Shown in pieces: positions 1-8,387 of a stretch of 64,000 nucleotides of DNA (position 1 is the stretch's first letter; the number at the start of each line of letters is the position of its first letter). Made by a program: the position numbers and the translations under genes. Location: assembly GCA_900543205.1 (NCBI GenBank), contig UQQM01000009.1:11081-75080 (forward strand), in the 5' to 3' direction. Origin of the DNA: an uncultured Bacteroides sp. Lineage in GTDB: Bacteria > Bacteroidota > Bacteroidia > Bacteroidales > UBA932. The notes beneath the pieces were generated by a model, which saw only the letters and a program-made list of their open reading frames with translations, was not told the DNA's origin and ran no database searches.

Positions 1-2
1 CC

Positions 3-1349
3 ACCTACAACTTCAACAAGGCGGTCGAGATGCTCCAGAACCAGGAGCGGCTGGCGATGGACATGGGCTCCGACGACCTGCTGAACGACACGCAGCTGGA
101 AAAGGCCATGCTCTACGTCACCTCCGGCCTTCATCTCGAAGCCGACATGCTGATACAGCGCATGGACACATCCGCCTTCAACACCGACCAGCGGATCAAA
201 TGGTACGACGTCAGGCAGAGATTCATCACCGACTACTCCGAATACGTCAACTCCTTCGACATCATCATCCCCGACAAGAACAAGGTGGCCTGGTATCAGG
301 AGCAGATGCTGGCCGCGTCACCCAAGGAGTCCGTGTACTACCGTCATCACCTCATCACCTGGCTCATCCGCGAAGAGCGCATCGAGGAGGCGAGAACCGA
401 AAACGAGAAGCTGATAGCCTCGCTCGACAAAGACTCCCACGATTACGCGGTAGCCACCTACTGGCAGGGCGTGATCTACGACAACCTGGGGCTCACAGAA
501 CAAGCCATCCACTGGTGGACGGAAAGCGCCATAAGCGACATCCGCAGCGCGACCAAGGACAACGCATCCCTGCAGTCGATAGCCCTCAATCTCAACGACT
601 TCGGCGAAACGGAAAGGGCGTTCCGCTACACCCAGAAGTCGCTGGACGATGCCCTTTTCTACAATTCCATGCTCAGAAAGACGCAGATTGCGTCGAACCT
701 GCCGTGGATAGAAAAGGCCTACACCAACTCCAGGCTGGAGCAGCAGACCAGTATGCGCAACCTGATATTCCTGATGTCAGCCGTCATCCTCATCATGGCC
801 GCATCCACGGCTGCGGCAATCTACTTCTTCTCGCGCATGAGGCACGGCTTCCGCGAGCTGAGCGAAAAGAACCGCCAGTTGGAACGCTACTCGGCCGACC
901 TCGTCGGAACCGAGGAGAGCCTCAAGGACATGAACCGCAGGCTGACCGAAGCCAACGAGGCCAAGGAGGAATATCTCGGCCTCTTCCTTTCGCAGAGCTC
1001 AAGCTACCTCGACAAGCTGAAAAAGCTCATCTCGCATGAGGAATACGAAGCCGAGCTCAGGAACTTCTACAAGAATTTCGACAGCTCCTTCCTGGAGCTC
1101 TACCCCGACTTCATCGAGAAATTCAACGGCCTGCTCAAGGAAGACGCGAGGATACGCCCCAAGGAGAACGACAAGCTGACCATAGAGCTCCGGATCTTCG
1201 CCCTTATCAAGCTCGGCATAACCCAGTCGTCCCACATAGCCTCCCTGCTGCGCTATTCCGTGAACACCATCTACAACTACCGTGCGCAGATAAAGAACTC
1301 CTCATTGAGCGACAGGAAGGACTTCGAAGACCTGGTGAAGAAGCTGTAA
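3..1349 (+). CDS. Membrane-spanning TPR regulator with C-terminal HTH (DUF6377-like), 5' end cut by window
   Basis: The open frame runs to the left edge from codon 3 without a start, so the N-terminus lies outside the window; the ATG at 30 is probably internal. What is visible is an alpha-helical TPR-like region, one membrane helix (about residues 244-268 counted from the ATG at 30), a charged coiled coil and a C-terminal segment containing a helix-turn-helix-like stretch (ITQSSHIASLLRYSVNTIYN). This architecture matches Bacteroidota DUF6377/SusR-like proteins, in which an envelope sensor is joined to a cytoplasmic DNA-binding end. It sits directly upstream of susC in the same orientation, so it is the best local candidate for regulator of the glucan locus; that role is inferred. 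A strong hairpin follows the stop. Confidence 0.72.
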   Translation, partial: TYNFNKAVEMLQNQERLAMDMGSDDLLNDTQLEKAMLYVTSGLHLEADMLIQRMDTSAFNTDQRIKWYDVRQRFITDYSEYVNSFDIIIPDKNKVAWYQEQMLAASPKESVYYRHHLITWLIREERIEEARTENEKLIASLDKDSHDYAVATYWQGVIYDNLGLTEQAIHWWTESAISDIRSATKDNASLQSIALNLNDFGETERAFRYTQKSLDDALFYNSMLRKTQIASNLPWIEKAYTNSRLEQQTSMRNLIFLMSAVILIMAASTAAAIYFFSRMRHGFRELSEKNRQLERYSADLVGTEESLKDMNRRLTEANEAKEEYLGLFLSQSSSYLDKLKKLISHEEYEAELRNFYKNFDSSFLELYPDFIEKFNGLLKEDARIRPKENDKLTIELRIFALIKLGITQSSHIASLLRYSVNTIYNYRAQIKNSSLSDRKDFEDLVKKL

Positions 1350-1416
1350 TCCACTTTTTTCAAATCGGACTTCCAAGGACAATCCATTGATTGATAATAT
1401 CTTGACTTAAGACAAA

Positions 1417-1483
1417 GCCCCGGCGGAATCCACTTTTCACCCGTAAAGTGAACTTCTCCGCCGGGGTTTCGTCCACTTTTTTT
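1417..1483 (+). terminator. Nested hairpin plus T-run after the regulator gene
   Basis: A 10-bp perfect GC stem (1418-1427 with 1457-1466) encloses a 6-bp stem (1431-1436 with 1445-1450). A T-rich run follows around 1475-1482. It separates the regulator transcript from susC and is read as a rho-independent terminator. The rest of the 315-bp gap (1350-1664) holds only this hairpin and the susC promoter. Confidence 0.6.
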
Positions 1484-1568
1484 GTCCGCAAATCGGGGCC
1501 AACGCGCTGACTGCCAGAACATTCACCTGACAAAATCCACTAATTTCAACCTCCGCCACCGGTCGGCA

Positions 1569-1599
1569 TTGCAAAAATAAATCGATAACTCTATATTTG
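1569..1599 (+). promoter_or_regulatory. Bacteroidota-type promoter of the SusC operon
   Basis: A -33 TTG (1569-1571) and a -7 TATATTTG (1592-1599) are separated by 20 bp, matching the consensus TTG/TAnnTTTG. This leaves a 5' UTR of about 60 nt before the susC start at 1665. It is the only good promoter match seen upstream of the five-gene glucan operon. Confidence 0.6.
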
Positions 1600-1664
1600 A
1601 ATTATAAAAGTTTCTCGAACAAGCGCGCTATTTTTAAACCTATTTAATAACACAAAATTTAACC

Positions 1665-4600
1665 ATGAGACACCTATTTCTTAGAATTGCATTAGTCTTA
1701 ATGCTTTTCGGATTGGGCGAAGCCGGCGCTCTTGCCCAAGACGCAGTAAGAGGTACTGTCAAGGACTCACAGGGACTCGCGGTCATCGGAGCCGCGGTCA
1801 TGGTGGACGGAACGACCACCGGTGTGATGGTTGACTTTGACGGCAACTTTGAACTTCCCGGCTCCTATTCACCCGAGACCATCCTGGTGGTATCCTCGAT
1901 AGGATACGTCACCCAGAGGGTTCCCGTCGGGAACGGAACCGTGAACGTGATTCTTCAGGAAGATACCGAGACCCTTGAAGACGCGGTGGTGGTCGGATAC
2001 GGAGTGCAGAAGAAGAGCGTTGTGACCGCCGCCATCTCTTCAATCACCTCCGATGACCTGAAGGCCACCTCCAGTACCCGTATAGACAATCTGCTCCAGG
2101 GTATGACCTCAGGCGTAACCGTGACCACCTCTTCAGGTGCGCCCAACGCCAGCGCCCAGGTACGCATCCGAGGCGTAGGAACCATCCACAACTCCGACCC
2201 TCTCTACATCGTGGACGGAATGCCCGTGGGCGGAATCGACTACCTCAACCCCAATGACATCGAGCGAATGGAAGTCCTCAAGGACGCCGCCTCGGGAGCC
2301 GTATACGGAGCGCGTGCGGCCAACGGAGTCGTGCTGATCACCACCAAGCAGGGCAGCAAAGGCCAGACCCGCGTCAACTACGACTTCAGCTACGGCTGGC
2401 AGAACCCCTGGCGCAAGCCTGCGGTGCTCAACGCCACCGAATACGCCATCATGATGAACGAAGGCTACATCAACAACGGACAGCCCATCCCCTACGCCGA
2501 CCCTTACTCCTACGGTGAGGGCACCGACTGGGTGGGAGCCATATTCAACGACAACGCCCCCATCATGAAGCATGACGTGAGCATAAGCGGAGGAAACGAC
2601 CGCGTGCAGTACACGACCTCCTTCGGCTACCTCAGCAACGAGGGAACCATAGGAGGAAACTTCGGCAGGTCGAACTACGAAAGGCTCACCGTGCGCCAGG
2701 CCCTGAACGCCACGCTCTTCGACAATTCGGAAGACCGTGACTTCCTCAACAAGATGACGACCCAGTCCAGCGTCTCCTACGCGCACATCTCGTCCACAGG
2801 CATCTCCACCAACTCCGAGTACGGCTCCCCTCTGGGATCCGCAATAGGAATGTCGCCGCTCGAGCCCATATTCGCCACCGCCGAGATGGAGGAGCAGTAC
2901 AAAACCCTGTACCCGGACGGATACGACTACATCATACGCGATGCGAACGGACGCGCATACTCCATCGCCGACGGAACCATCTACAACGAGCAGACCAACC
3001 CTCTGGCCAGCCTCGAGCTCCCCGGAGAGCAGTCATGGACCGACAAGATCGTGGCCAGCGCCAACATGGAGCTCCAGATATGGAAAGGACTCAAGTTCCG
3101 CACCCAGGTGGGTATCGACCTCGCTTTCTGGGGCGCCCACAGCCACTCCCAGGAATACTTCCTGTCATCCAAGAACTACAACTACGACACGGTGACGACC
3201 ACGACCACCTACGACAAGGACGGCAACCCCGTGGTGACCGAGAAGACCAACTACGGCACCAGCGCCTCCCAGTCCAGCAACCGCTCGCTCACCTGGCAGG
3301 TCGAGAACATACTCACCTATTCGGAGACCTTCGGCAAGCACAGCGTGTCCGCGATACTCGGACAGTCAGCCCTGTCTTCCGAGTCCTCCAACGTGGGCGC
3401 TTCGGCCAACGGTCTGATGTACCCCTACGACCCCTATAAGATTTCCGTGAACAACACCGTCGGACAGGCCGGCAACGGCGACCGCAACGGCTGGGGCTCA
3501 TGGAACTCCATCCCCTACAGGCTGGCTTCATACTTCGCCCGCGTATCCTACAACTACGACGAGCGCTACATGGCCGAAGCCACGGTACGCCGCGACGCCT
3601 CCAGCCGCTTCGGCGACAACAACAAGTGGGGAACCTTCCCTTCCTTCTCCCTCGGATGGAACATCAAGAACGAGGACTTCATGCAGGGAATAGGCTGGCT
3701 CAGCACCCTCAAGCTCCGAGGCTCATGGGGAGTCAACGGTAACGACAACATCGGAAACTTCACCTACGCGGTCTACATGAACTCCGGCAACAACTACGTG
3801 CTCGGCTCAGGCGCCAACGGCTCCGAGGCGATCATAATAGGAACCAAGCCTTCCGGCCTCGCCAACCCCGACGTGAAGTGGGAGCAGTCATCGCAGACCG
3901 ATATCGGACTCGACGCCGGATTCTGGGGCAACAAGCTGACCGCCACCATCGACTGGTACAGCAAGAAGACCACCGGAATGCTGCTGTCGATGCCCGTTCC
4001 CTCATACGCCGGTGACTCGTCTCCTACCGGAAACCTCGGAGACATGGTCAACAACGGACTTGAGTTCGAGATAAGCTGGCGCGACAACATCGGCGACTTC
4101 CAGTACTATGTGAGCGCGAACGCAACCTACAACACCAACAAGCTCACCTACCTCGGCGACGACGCGACCCACCTCTACGGCTCCAGCCACAAGATAGGAC
4201 AGCTGACCAGGGGCTCCATCGGTCTCCCGTTCCCCTACTTCTACGGATACAAGACCGACGGAGTGTTCCAGAACATGGACGAGGTCAACGCCCACGTGAA
4301 CGCTGACGGAGAGCTTCTGCAGCCCAACGCGACTCCCGGAGACTTCCGCTTCGTCGACGTCGACGGCAACGGAATCCTGGACGACAGCGACCGCACCTAT
4401 ATTGGCAAGGGTATCCCCGACTGGACCTTCGGCTTCAACCTCGGCTTCGAATGGAAAGGCTTCGACTTCAACATGCTCCTCCAGGGCCAGCTCGGAGCGC
4501 AGGCATTCAACGTGACCCGCCGCACCGACCTCTACTACATCAACCTGCCCAAGACCATACTCAACCGCTGGACAGGCGAAGGCTCCACCAACGAGTATCC

Positions 4601-4910
4601 CAAGTTCGAGTTCGTGTCCGCCAACGAGAACTACCGCGTATCCGACTACTGGGTCGAGGACGCGTCCTTCCTGCGCGCACGCAACGTACAGCTCGGCTAC
4701 ACCCTTCCCCAGAACCTGACCAAGAAGCTCTTCATCCAGAGGCTCAGGTTCTTCGTACAGGCAGAGAACCTCTTCACCATCACCGCCTACAGCGGATGCG
4801 ACCCTGAAGTCACCGGAGGAAACTCCGGCTACGGAACCGAAGTGGGAATTGACCGTGGCGTATACCCGCAGTCACGCACCTTCACCGTCGGAATCAACCT
4901 TACATTCTAA
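1665..4910 (+). CDS. SusC/RagA-family TonB-linked outer-membrane transporter
   Basis: At 1081 residues this has the normal size for a SusC protein. A signal peptide ends near ALAQ (residue 25). It is followed by a carboxypeptidase-D-like beta-sandwich (about 26-105), the segment EDAVVVGYGVQKKS before the plug, a plug with the typical GVVLITTKQG end near residue 230, and a long beta-barrel ending in a C-terminal Phe. SusC proteins take up oligosaccharides across the outer membrane using TonB energy, capped by a SusD lid. The next gene is its SusD partner, 12 bp downstream. The GH16 and GH3 genes suggest beta-glucan oligosaccharides as cargo; that substrate is inferred from context. Confidence 0.95.
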   Translation: MRHLFLRIALVLMLFGLGEAGALAQDAVRGTVKDSQGLAVIGAAVMVDGTTTGVMVDFDGNFELPGSYSPETILVVSSIGYVTQRVPVGNGTVNVILQEDTETLEDAVVVGYGVQKKSVVTAAISSITSDDLKATSSTRIDNLLQGMTSGVTVTTSSGAPNASAQVRIRGVGTIHNSDPLYIVDGMPVGGIDYLNPNDIERMEVLKDAASGAVYGARAANGVVLITTKQGSKGQTRVNYDFSYGWQNPWRKPAVLNATEYAIMMNEGYINNGQPIPYADPYSYGEGTDWVGAIFNDNAPIMKHDVSISGGNDRVQYTTSFGYLSNEGTIGGNFGRSNYERLTVRQALNATLFDNSEDRDFLNKMTTQSSVSYAHISSTGISTNSEYGSPLGSAIGMSPLEPIFATAEMEEQYKTLYPDGYDYIIRDANGRAYSIADGTIYNEQTNPLASLELPGEQSWTDKIVASANMELQIWKGLKFRTQVGIDLAFWGAHSHSQEYFLSSKNYNYDTVTTTTTYDKDGNPVVTEKTNYGTSASQSSNRSLTWQVENILTYSETFGKHSVSAILGQSALSSESSNVGASANGLMYPYDPYKISVNNTVGQAGNGDRNGWGSWNSIPYRLASYFARVSYNYDERYMAEATVRRDASSRFGDNNKWGTFPSFSLGWNIKNEDFMQGIGWLSTLKLRGSWGVNGNDNIGNFTYAVYMNSGNNYVLGSGANGSEAIIIGTKPSGLANPDVKWEQSSQTDIGLDAGFWGNKLTATIDWYSKKTTGMLLSMPVPSYAGDSSPTGNLGDMVNNGLEFEISWRDNIGDFQYYVSANATYNTNKLTYLGDDATHLYGSSHKIGQLTRGSIGLPFPYFYGYKTDGVFQNMDEVNAHVNADGELLQPNATPGDFRFVDVDGNGILDDSDRTYIGKGIPDWTFGFNLGFEWKGFDFNMLLQGQLGAQAFNVTRRTDLYYINLPKTILNRWTGEGSTNEYPKFEFVSANENYRVSDYWVEDASFLRARNVQLGYTLPQNLTKKLFIQRLRFFVQAENLFTITAYSGCDPEVTGGNSGYGTEVGIDRGVYPQSRTFTVGINLTF

Positions 4911-4922
4911 CAGCGACGAAAT

Positions 4923-6416
4923 ATGAAAAAGACATTTATATTAAGCGCATTTGCAGTACTGCTTCTCGCCACGTCCTGCGGAAAGGACTTCGTGACGGTG
5001 AGACACAATTCATCCGAGCCTCTCGACGAGTACTTCATCAACGAGAGCAGGATGTACGAGGGGCTGATAGCGGCGTACGACCCTCTCCAGTGGTATGACT
5101 ACTTCTACCAGTACACCTCCCTCAACTTCATCTACGACATAATGGCCGACGACATCTACTGCGGCGGTTCCAACGAGGGCGACCAGCCCGGTCTGGTGAA
5201 GATCCACTATTTCACCTCGACCCCGACCGAGACCATAGACGTACCCTGGACCACGTCCTTCTCCGGTATCAACCGCTGCTGCCATGTCCTTGAGAACGTG
5301 GACGGAGTGCCCGGAATGTCCGAGGAGACCAAGACGCTCTACAAGGCCGAGGCTACCGTGCTCAAGGCATACTACTATTCCGTGCTCTGGAAAATCTACG
5401 GCAGCGTGCCCTATTACGACCAGAACCTCACCGCTCCCTACACGGCACCCCAGCTGAACGAGGACGAAATCTACGAGAACATCGTGACCCGCCTCGAGGA
5501 GGCCATAGACTGGGGCGTGCTCCCCATGAAGCAGGATCCCGCGAACTACGGACGCGTGACCCTCGCGATGGCATACATGCTCTACACCGAGTGCGTGATG
5601 ATACAGAACGACGAAAGCCGCTACGCCAAGGCCCTCGGATACATGGAGGAGATAATCAACTCCGGACTCTATGACCTCGTGGACGATTTCGCCTCCATCT
5701 GGGAGGAGACCGGCGAATGGGGCATGGAATCCATCTGGGAGATCAACTATGTCTCCGAGAACGGAGTACGTTCATGGGACGCACCGATCGCGTGCGGAGG
5801 CTCTGTCTACCCCGTGCTCATCGGCATCCCCGGCGGCACCGACCGCTTCTCCGACGGATGGGGCTTCTCACCCGTGCCCGAATCCGCCTACCTCATGTAT
5901 GAGGAGGGCGACCAGAGGCGCGACGGAGGCATCTACAACCACCTCGCGGTAGTTCCCGACTATATGGAGTCAGGTTCGGCCCGCTGGCAGTGCGAGGGCT
6001 ACTTCCTGCTCAAGTACATGGCCCGCAACAACGGCAACCACGGCTACAGCGGAGACCCCAACATGAACCACGGCAACAACCAGCGCATCTACCGCTACGC
6101 CGAGACCCTGCTGAACGCGGCCGAGCTCGCGCTCAGGACCGGCGGCAACGGCCAGGAATGGCTCCAGAAGGTCTGCGACCGCGCAGGCTCCACCATGGAC
6201 TACAGCATCGACGGCATCATCGACGAGCGCCGCAAGGAATTCCTTGGCGAGGGCAAGCGCTACTTCGACCTCGTCCGCACCGGCAAGGCGTCCACCGTCC
6301 TCACCGCTGCGAACCACAAGTACCGCACCGTAAGCTGGACGGAGAACAAGAGGCACCTGCCCATACCTCAGTCCGAGATCGACAAGGATCCCAACCTGGT
6401 TCAGAACAACTATTAA
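4923..6416 (+). CDS. SusD/RagB-family starch-binding-like outer-membrane lipoprotein
   Basis: The 497-residue protein starts with a short lipoprotein signal (LLLATSCGK, lipid-anchored Cys about residue 19). SusD features are visible: an N-terminal helical TPR scaffold, the block RYAETLLNAAELALR, the block DERRKEFLGEGKRYFDLVRTG, and the C-terminal LPIPQSEIDKDPNLVQN ending. SusD forms the hinged surface lid on SusC and captures the glycan. The gap to susC is 12 bp and to the next gene 12 bp, so translation of the three surface proteins is probably linked. Confidence 0.95.
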   Translation: MKKTFILSAFAVLLLATSCGKDFVTVRHNSSEPLDEYFINESRMYEGLIAAYDPLQWYDYFYQYTSLNFIYDIMADDIYCGGSNEGDQPGLVKIHYFTSTPTETIDVPWTTSFSGINRCCHVLENVDGVPGMSEETKTLYKAEATVLKAYYYSVLWKIYGSVPYYDQNLTAPYTAPQLNEDEIYENIVTRLEEAIDWGVLPMKQDPANYGRVTLAMAYMLYTECVMIQNDESRYAKALGYMEEIINSGLYDLVDDFASIWEETGEWGMESIWEINYVSENGVRSWDAPIACGGSVYPVLIGIPGGTDRFSDGWGFSPVPESAYLMYEEGDQRRDGGIYNHLAVVPDYMESGSARWQCEGYFLLKYMARNNGNHGYSGDPNMNHGNNQRIYRYAETLLNAAELALRTGGNGQEWLQKVCDRAGSTMDYSIDGIIDERRKEFLGEGKRYFDLVRTGKASTVLTAANHKYRTVSWTENKRHLPIPQSEIDKDPNLVQNNY

Positions 6417-6428
6417 CGTAACACGACC

Positions 6429-8309
6429 ATGAAAAGATTCTTCAAATACTCAATTCTTTGTGCTGCAGCGGCGCTTTCCCTGTCCGCCTGCACCAAGGAC
6501 ATAATCACCCCCGACCAGTCCATGCTGCCGCAGGCCTCGGAGCTTGACGTGGACATCTCGGTGGACCAGGAGACTAACTACGTGACCTTCACCCTCAACA
6601 ACAAGGGTATGGTCCCCCTCTGGATCTTCGGCAGCGAGAAGATTGACGGCCAGGAGAACAAGCGCTTCGCCTACACCACCAACGGAATCTCCCTGCGCTT
6701 CCGCGAAGCCGGAGAGCACTCCGTGGAGGTAAAGGCCTACAACGCCCACGGCATCTCACAGGGCTCGGTCGTACTGACCTTCACCCTGGACAACAGATAC
6801 GTCGACCCCTTCGACCCGGCTCCCTACATGCAGAAGCTCGCCGGCACCTGGGAATGGAACCGCAACGTGGACGGCCATTTCGGCTGCGGCGCGGCTGATT
6901 CCGAGACAGGTTCCGACTGGTGGTCCGCAAGCGCCAACGAGAAGGAGGGCATGAGCCTCTATGACGACCTCATGAGCTTCACCGAGGGCGGAGAATACAC
7001 CTACGACCCGGGCGACGGACAAGTTTATGTAAACAAGGACTCCGGCTACATGCCCGATTACAATCCCGGTGACGGCAACGACTACGTGGCACCTATCGAG
7101 GGTTACACCACCACCTACCATTTCGAGAGGGACTGGAACGACGCGGGCATAGAGGAAATCTGGCTCTGCTTCCCCGAAGGCACCAACCTTTCCTACATCC
7201 CCAACGCCGAAGCCCTGGAGAACCCCCGCTATCAGCTCATGGAGCAGACCACCAGGAAAGTCGTCCTCGTGCACCGTACCGCCGACATCTCCTGGAGATA
7301 TGAGTTCGTGCCGCAGGGTACTTCCGAGAGCGGCGGAGACGAAGACAAGACCGAGCCTTGGGACGCCACGGCGGAGAACAACCTCTGGCTCACGGCCAAC
7401 ACAAGCAACGTGAGCTTCTACTTCGCCGATGATAGCTGGGCCCAGATCGCCGATCCCGAATTCACGGCAGGTGACAACAGCTACACCATCGTGATTCCCG
7501 AAGGTATCGGAAGCCAGCAGTGGCAGGGCCAGGTGGCGTTCAACACCCTCGGCATCGCGACCTCGGCAGGCTCGTACTATGACTTCCAGGTAGTCCTGAA
7601 CTCCACCGAGGACCACCCGGGCGTGACCGTCAAGCTCACCCAGAATGACGACGACAACAACTTCTACACCGAGAGCAGGGTGGCCCTGATCGGCGGAGAG
7701 GACTACGTTCTCCAGGTCAGCGGAATGGAAGGCAAGGACATGCCCGACCTCAAGCTCGTGCTTGACTTCGGAGGCGCCGTAGGAGGCTCGACCGTGACGG
7801 TCAAGGACGTGGTCATCCGCAAGGGAGCCGCCCCGTTCGACCCCGTTTCGCCCGACAACCTCTGGCTTTCAGCCGTCACTGACGACGTGAGCTTCTATTT
7901 CGCCGACGATGGCTGGGCACAGATCGCCAATCCCGAATTCACGGCCGGTGACAACAGCTACACCCTCGTGATTCCCGAAGGCACCGGAAGCCAGCAGTGG
8001 CAGGGCCAGGTGGCGTTCAACAACACCGGAATAGTCACCACGGCAGAAAAGACCTACGACTTCCAGCTCAAGATTAGCAGCGATGAGGACCATCCCGGCA
8101 TCACAATCAAGCTGACCCAGCAGGACGATGACGACACCTTCTTCTTCGCCGACAGGCACCAGGTGCTCGCGGGTGAGGAGTTCGTCTACACGATGACCGC
8201 CATGCCCGGAGTGGACCTCGGAAACGCAAAGCTCGTGCTTGACTTCGGAGGCGGCGTAGCAGGCTCGACCGTGACGGTAAGCGACATCATACTGCGCGAA
8301 AGCAAGTAA
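6429..8309 (+). CDS. Probable surface glycan-binding lipoprotein with two tandem CBM-like domains
   Basis: The 626-residue protein has a lipoprotein signal (ALSLSACTK). A PKD/Ig-like domain follows (about 30-125), then an aromatic- and Gly-rich segment (about 130-300). Two homologous beta-rich modules of 159 residues begin at NLW residues 318 and 477. Each has a Trp-rich core (DDSWAQIADPEF / DDGWAQIANPEF and GSQQWQGQVAFN) and ends in LDFGG..GSTVTV. The position behind SusCD and the architecture fit a surface glycan-binding protein (SGBP) of a beta-glucan locus. No catalytic motif was recognised. The glycan bound is inferred from the GH16 and GH3 neighbours. Confidence 0.8.
   Translation: MKRFFKYSILCAAAALSLSACTKDIITPDQSMLPQASELDVDISVDQETNYVTFTLNNKGMVPLWIFGSEKIDGQENKRFAYTTNGISLRFREAGEHSVEVKAYNAHGISQGSVVLTFTLDNRYVDPFDPAPYMQKLAGTWEWNRNVDGHFGCGAADSETGSDWWSASANEKEGMSLYDDLMSFTEGGEYTYDPGDGQVYVNKDSGYMPDYNPGDGNDYVAPIEGYTTTYHFERDWNDAGIEEIWLCFPEGTNLSYIPNAEALENPRYQLMEQTTRKVVLVHRTADISWRYEFVPQGTSESGGDEDKTEPWDATAENNLWLTANTSNVSFYFADDSWAQIADPEFTAGDNSYTIVIPEGIGSQQWQGQVAFNTLGIATSAGSYYDFQVVLNSTEDHPGVTVKLTQNDDDNNFYTESRVALIGGEDYVLQVSGMEGKDMPDLKLVLDFGGAVGGSTVTVKDVVIRKGAAPFDPVSPDNLWLSAVTDDVSFYFADDGWAQIANPEFTAGDNSYTLVIPEGTGSQQWQGQVAFNNTGIVTTAEKTYDFQLKISSDEDHPGITIKLTQQDDDDTFFFADRHQVLAGEEFVYTMTAMPGVDLGNAKLVLDFGGGVAGSTVTVSDIILRESK
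7380..8306 (+). repeat. In-frame tandem duplication of a 477-bp domain unit
   Basis: Unit A begins at 7380 and unit B at 7857, a period of 477 bp (159 codons). Long blocks are almost identical at the DNA level, including synonymous sites, for example the 19-residue block around GSQQWQGQVAFN and the LDFGG block near each unit's end. Other parts have diverged. The pattern suggests a recent duplication or continuing gene conversion between the two modules. Confidence 0.8.
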
Positions 8310-8316
8310 CATCCCT

Positions 8317-8375
8317 GACGGAGAGTGCCGCGGCGCCCCGGACCAGTACCGGGAAACCACGGCACTGCCGTCTTT
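8317..8375 (+). terminator. Hairpin between the glycan-binding protein and GH16 genes
   Basis: Nested complementary segments are present: 8317-8321 with 8368-8372, 8324-8330 with 8360-8366, and an inner CCCGG/CCGGG pair, followed by TTT. It lies in the 78-bp gap inside the operon. The weak T-run suggests partial termination or an mRNA-processing/stability element rather than full termination. Confidence 0.5.
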
Positions 8376-8387
8376 ACCTGACAACAA

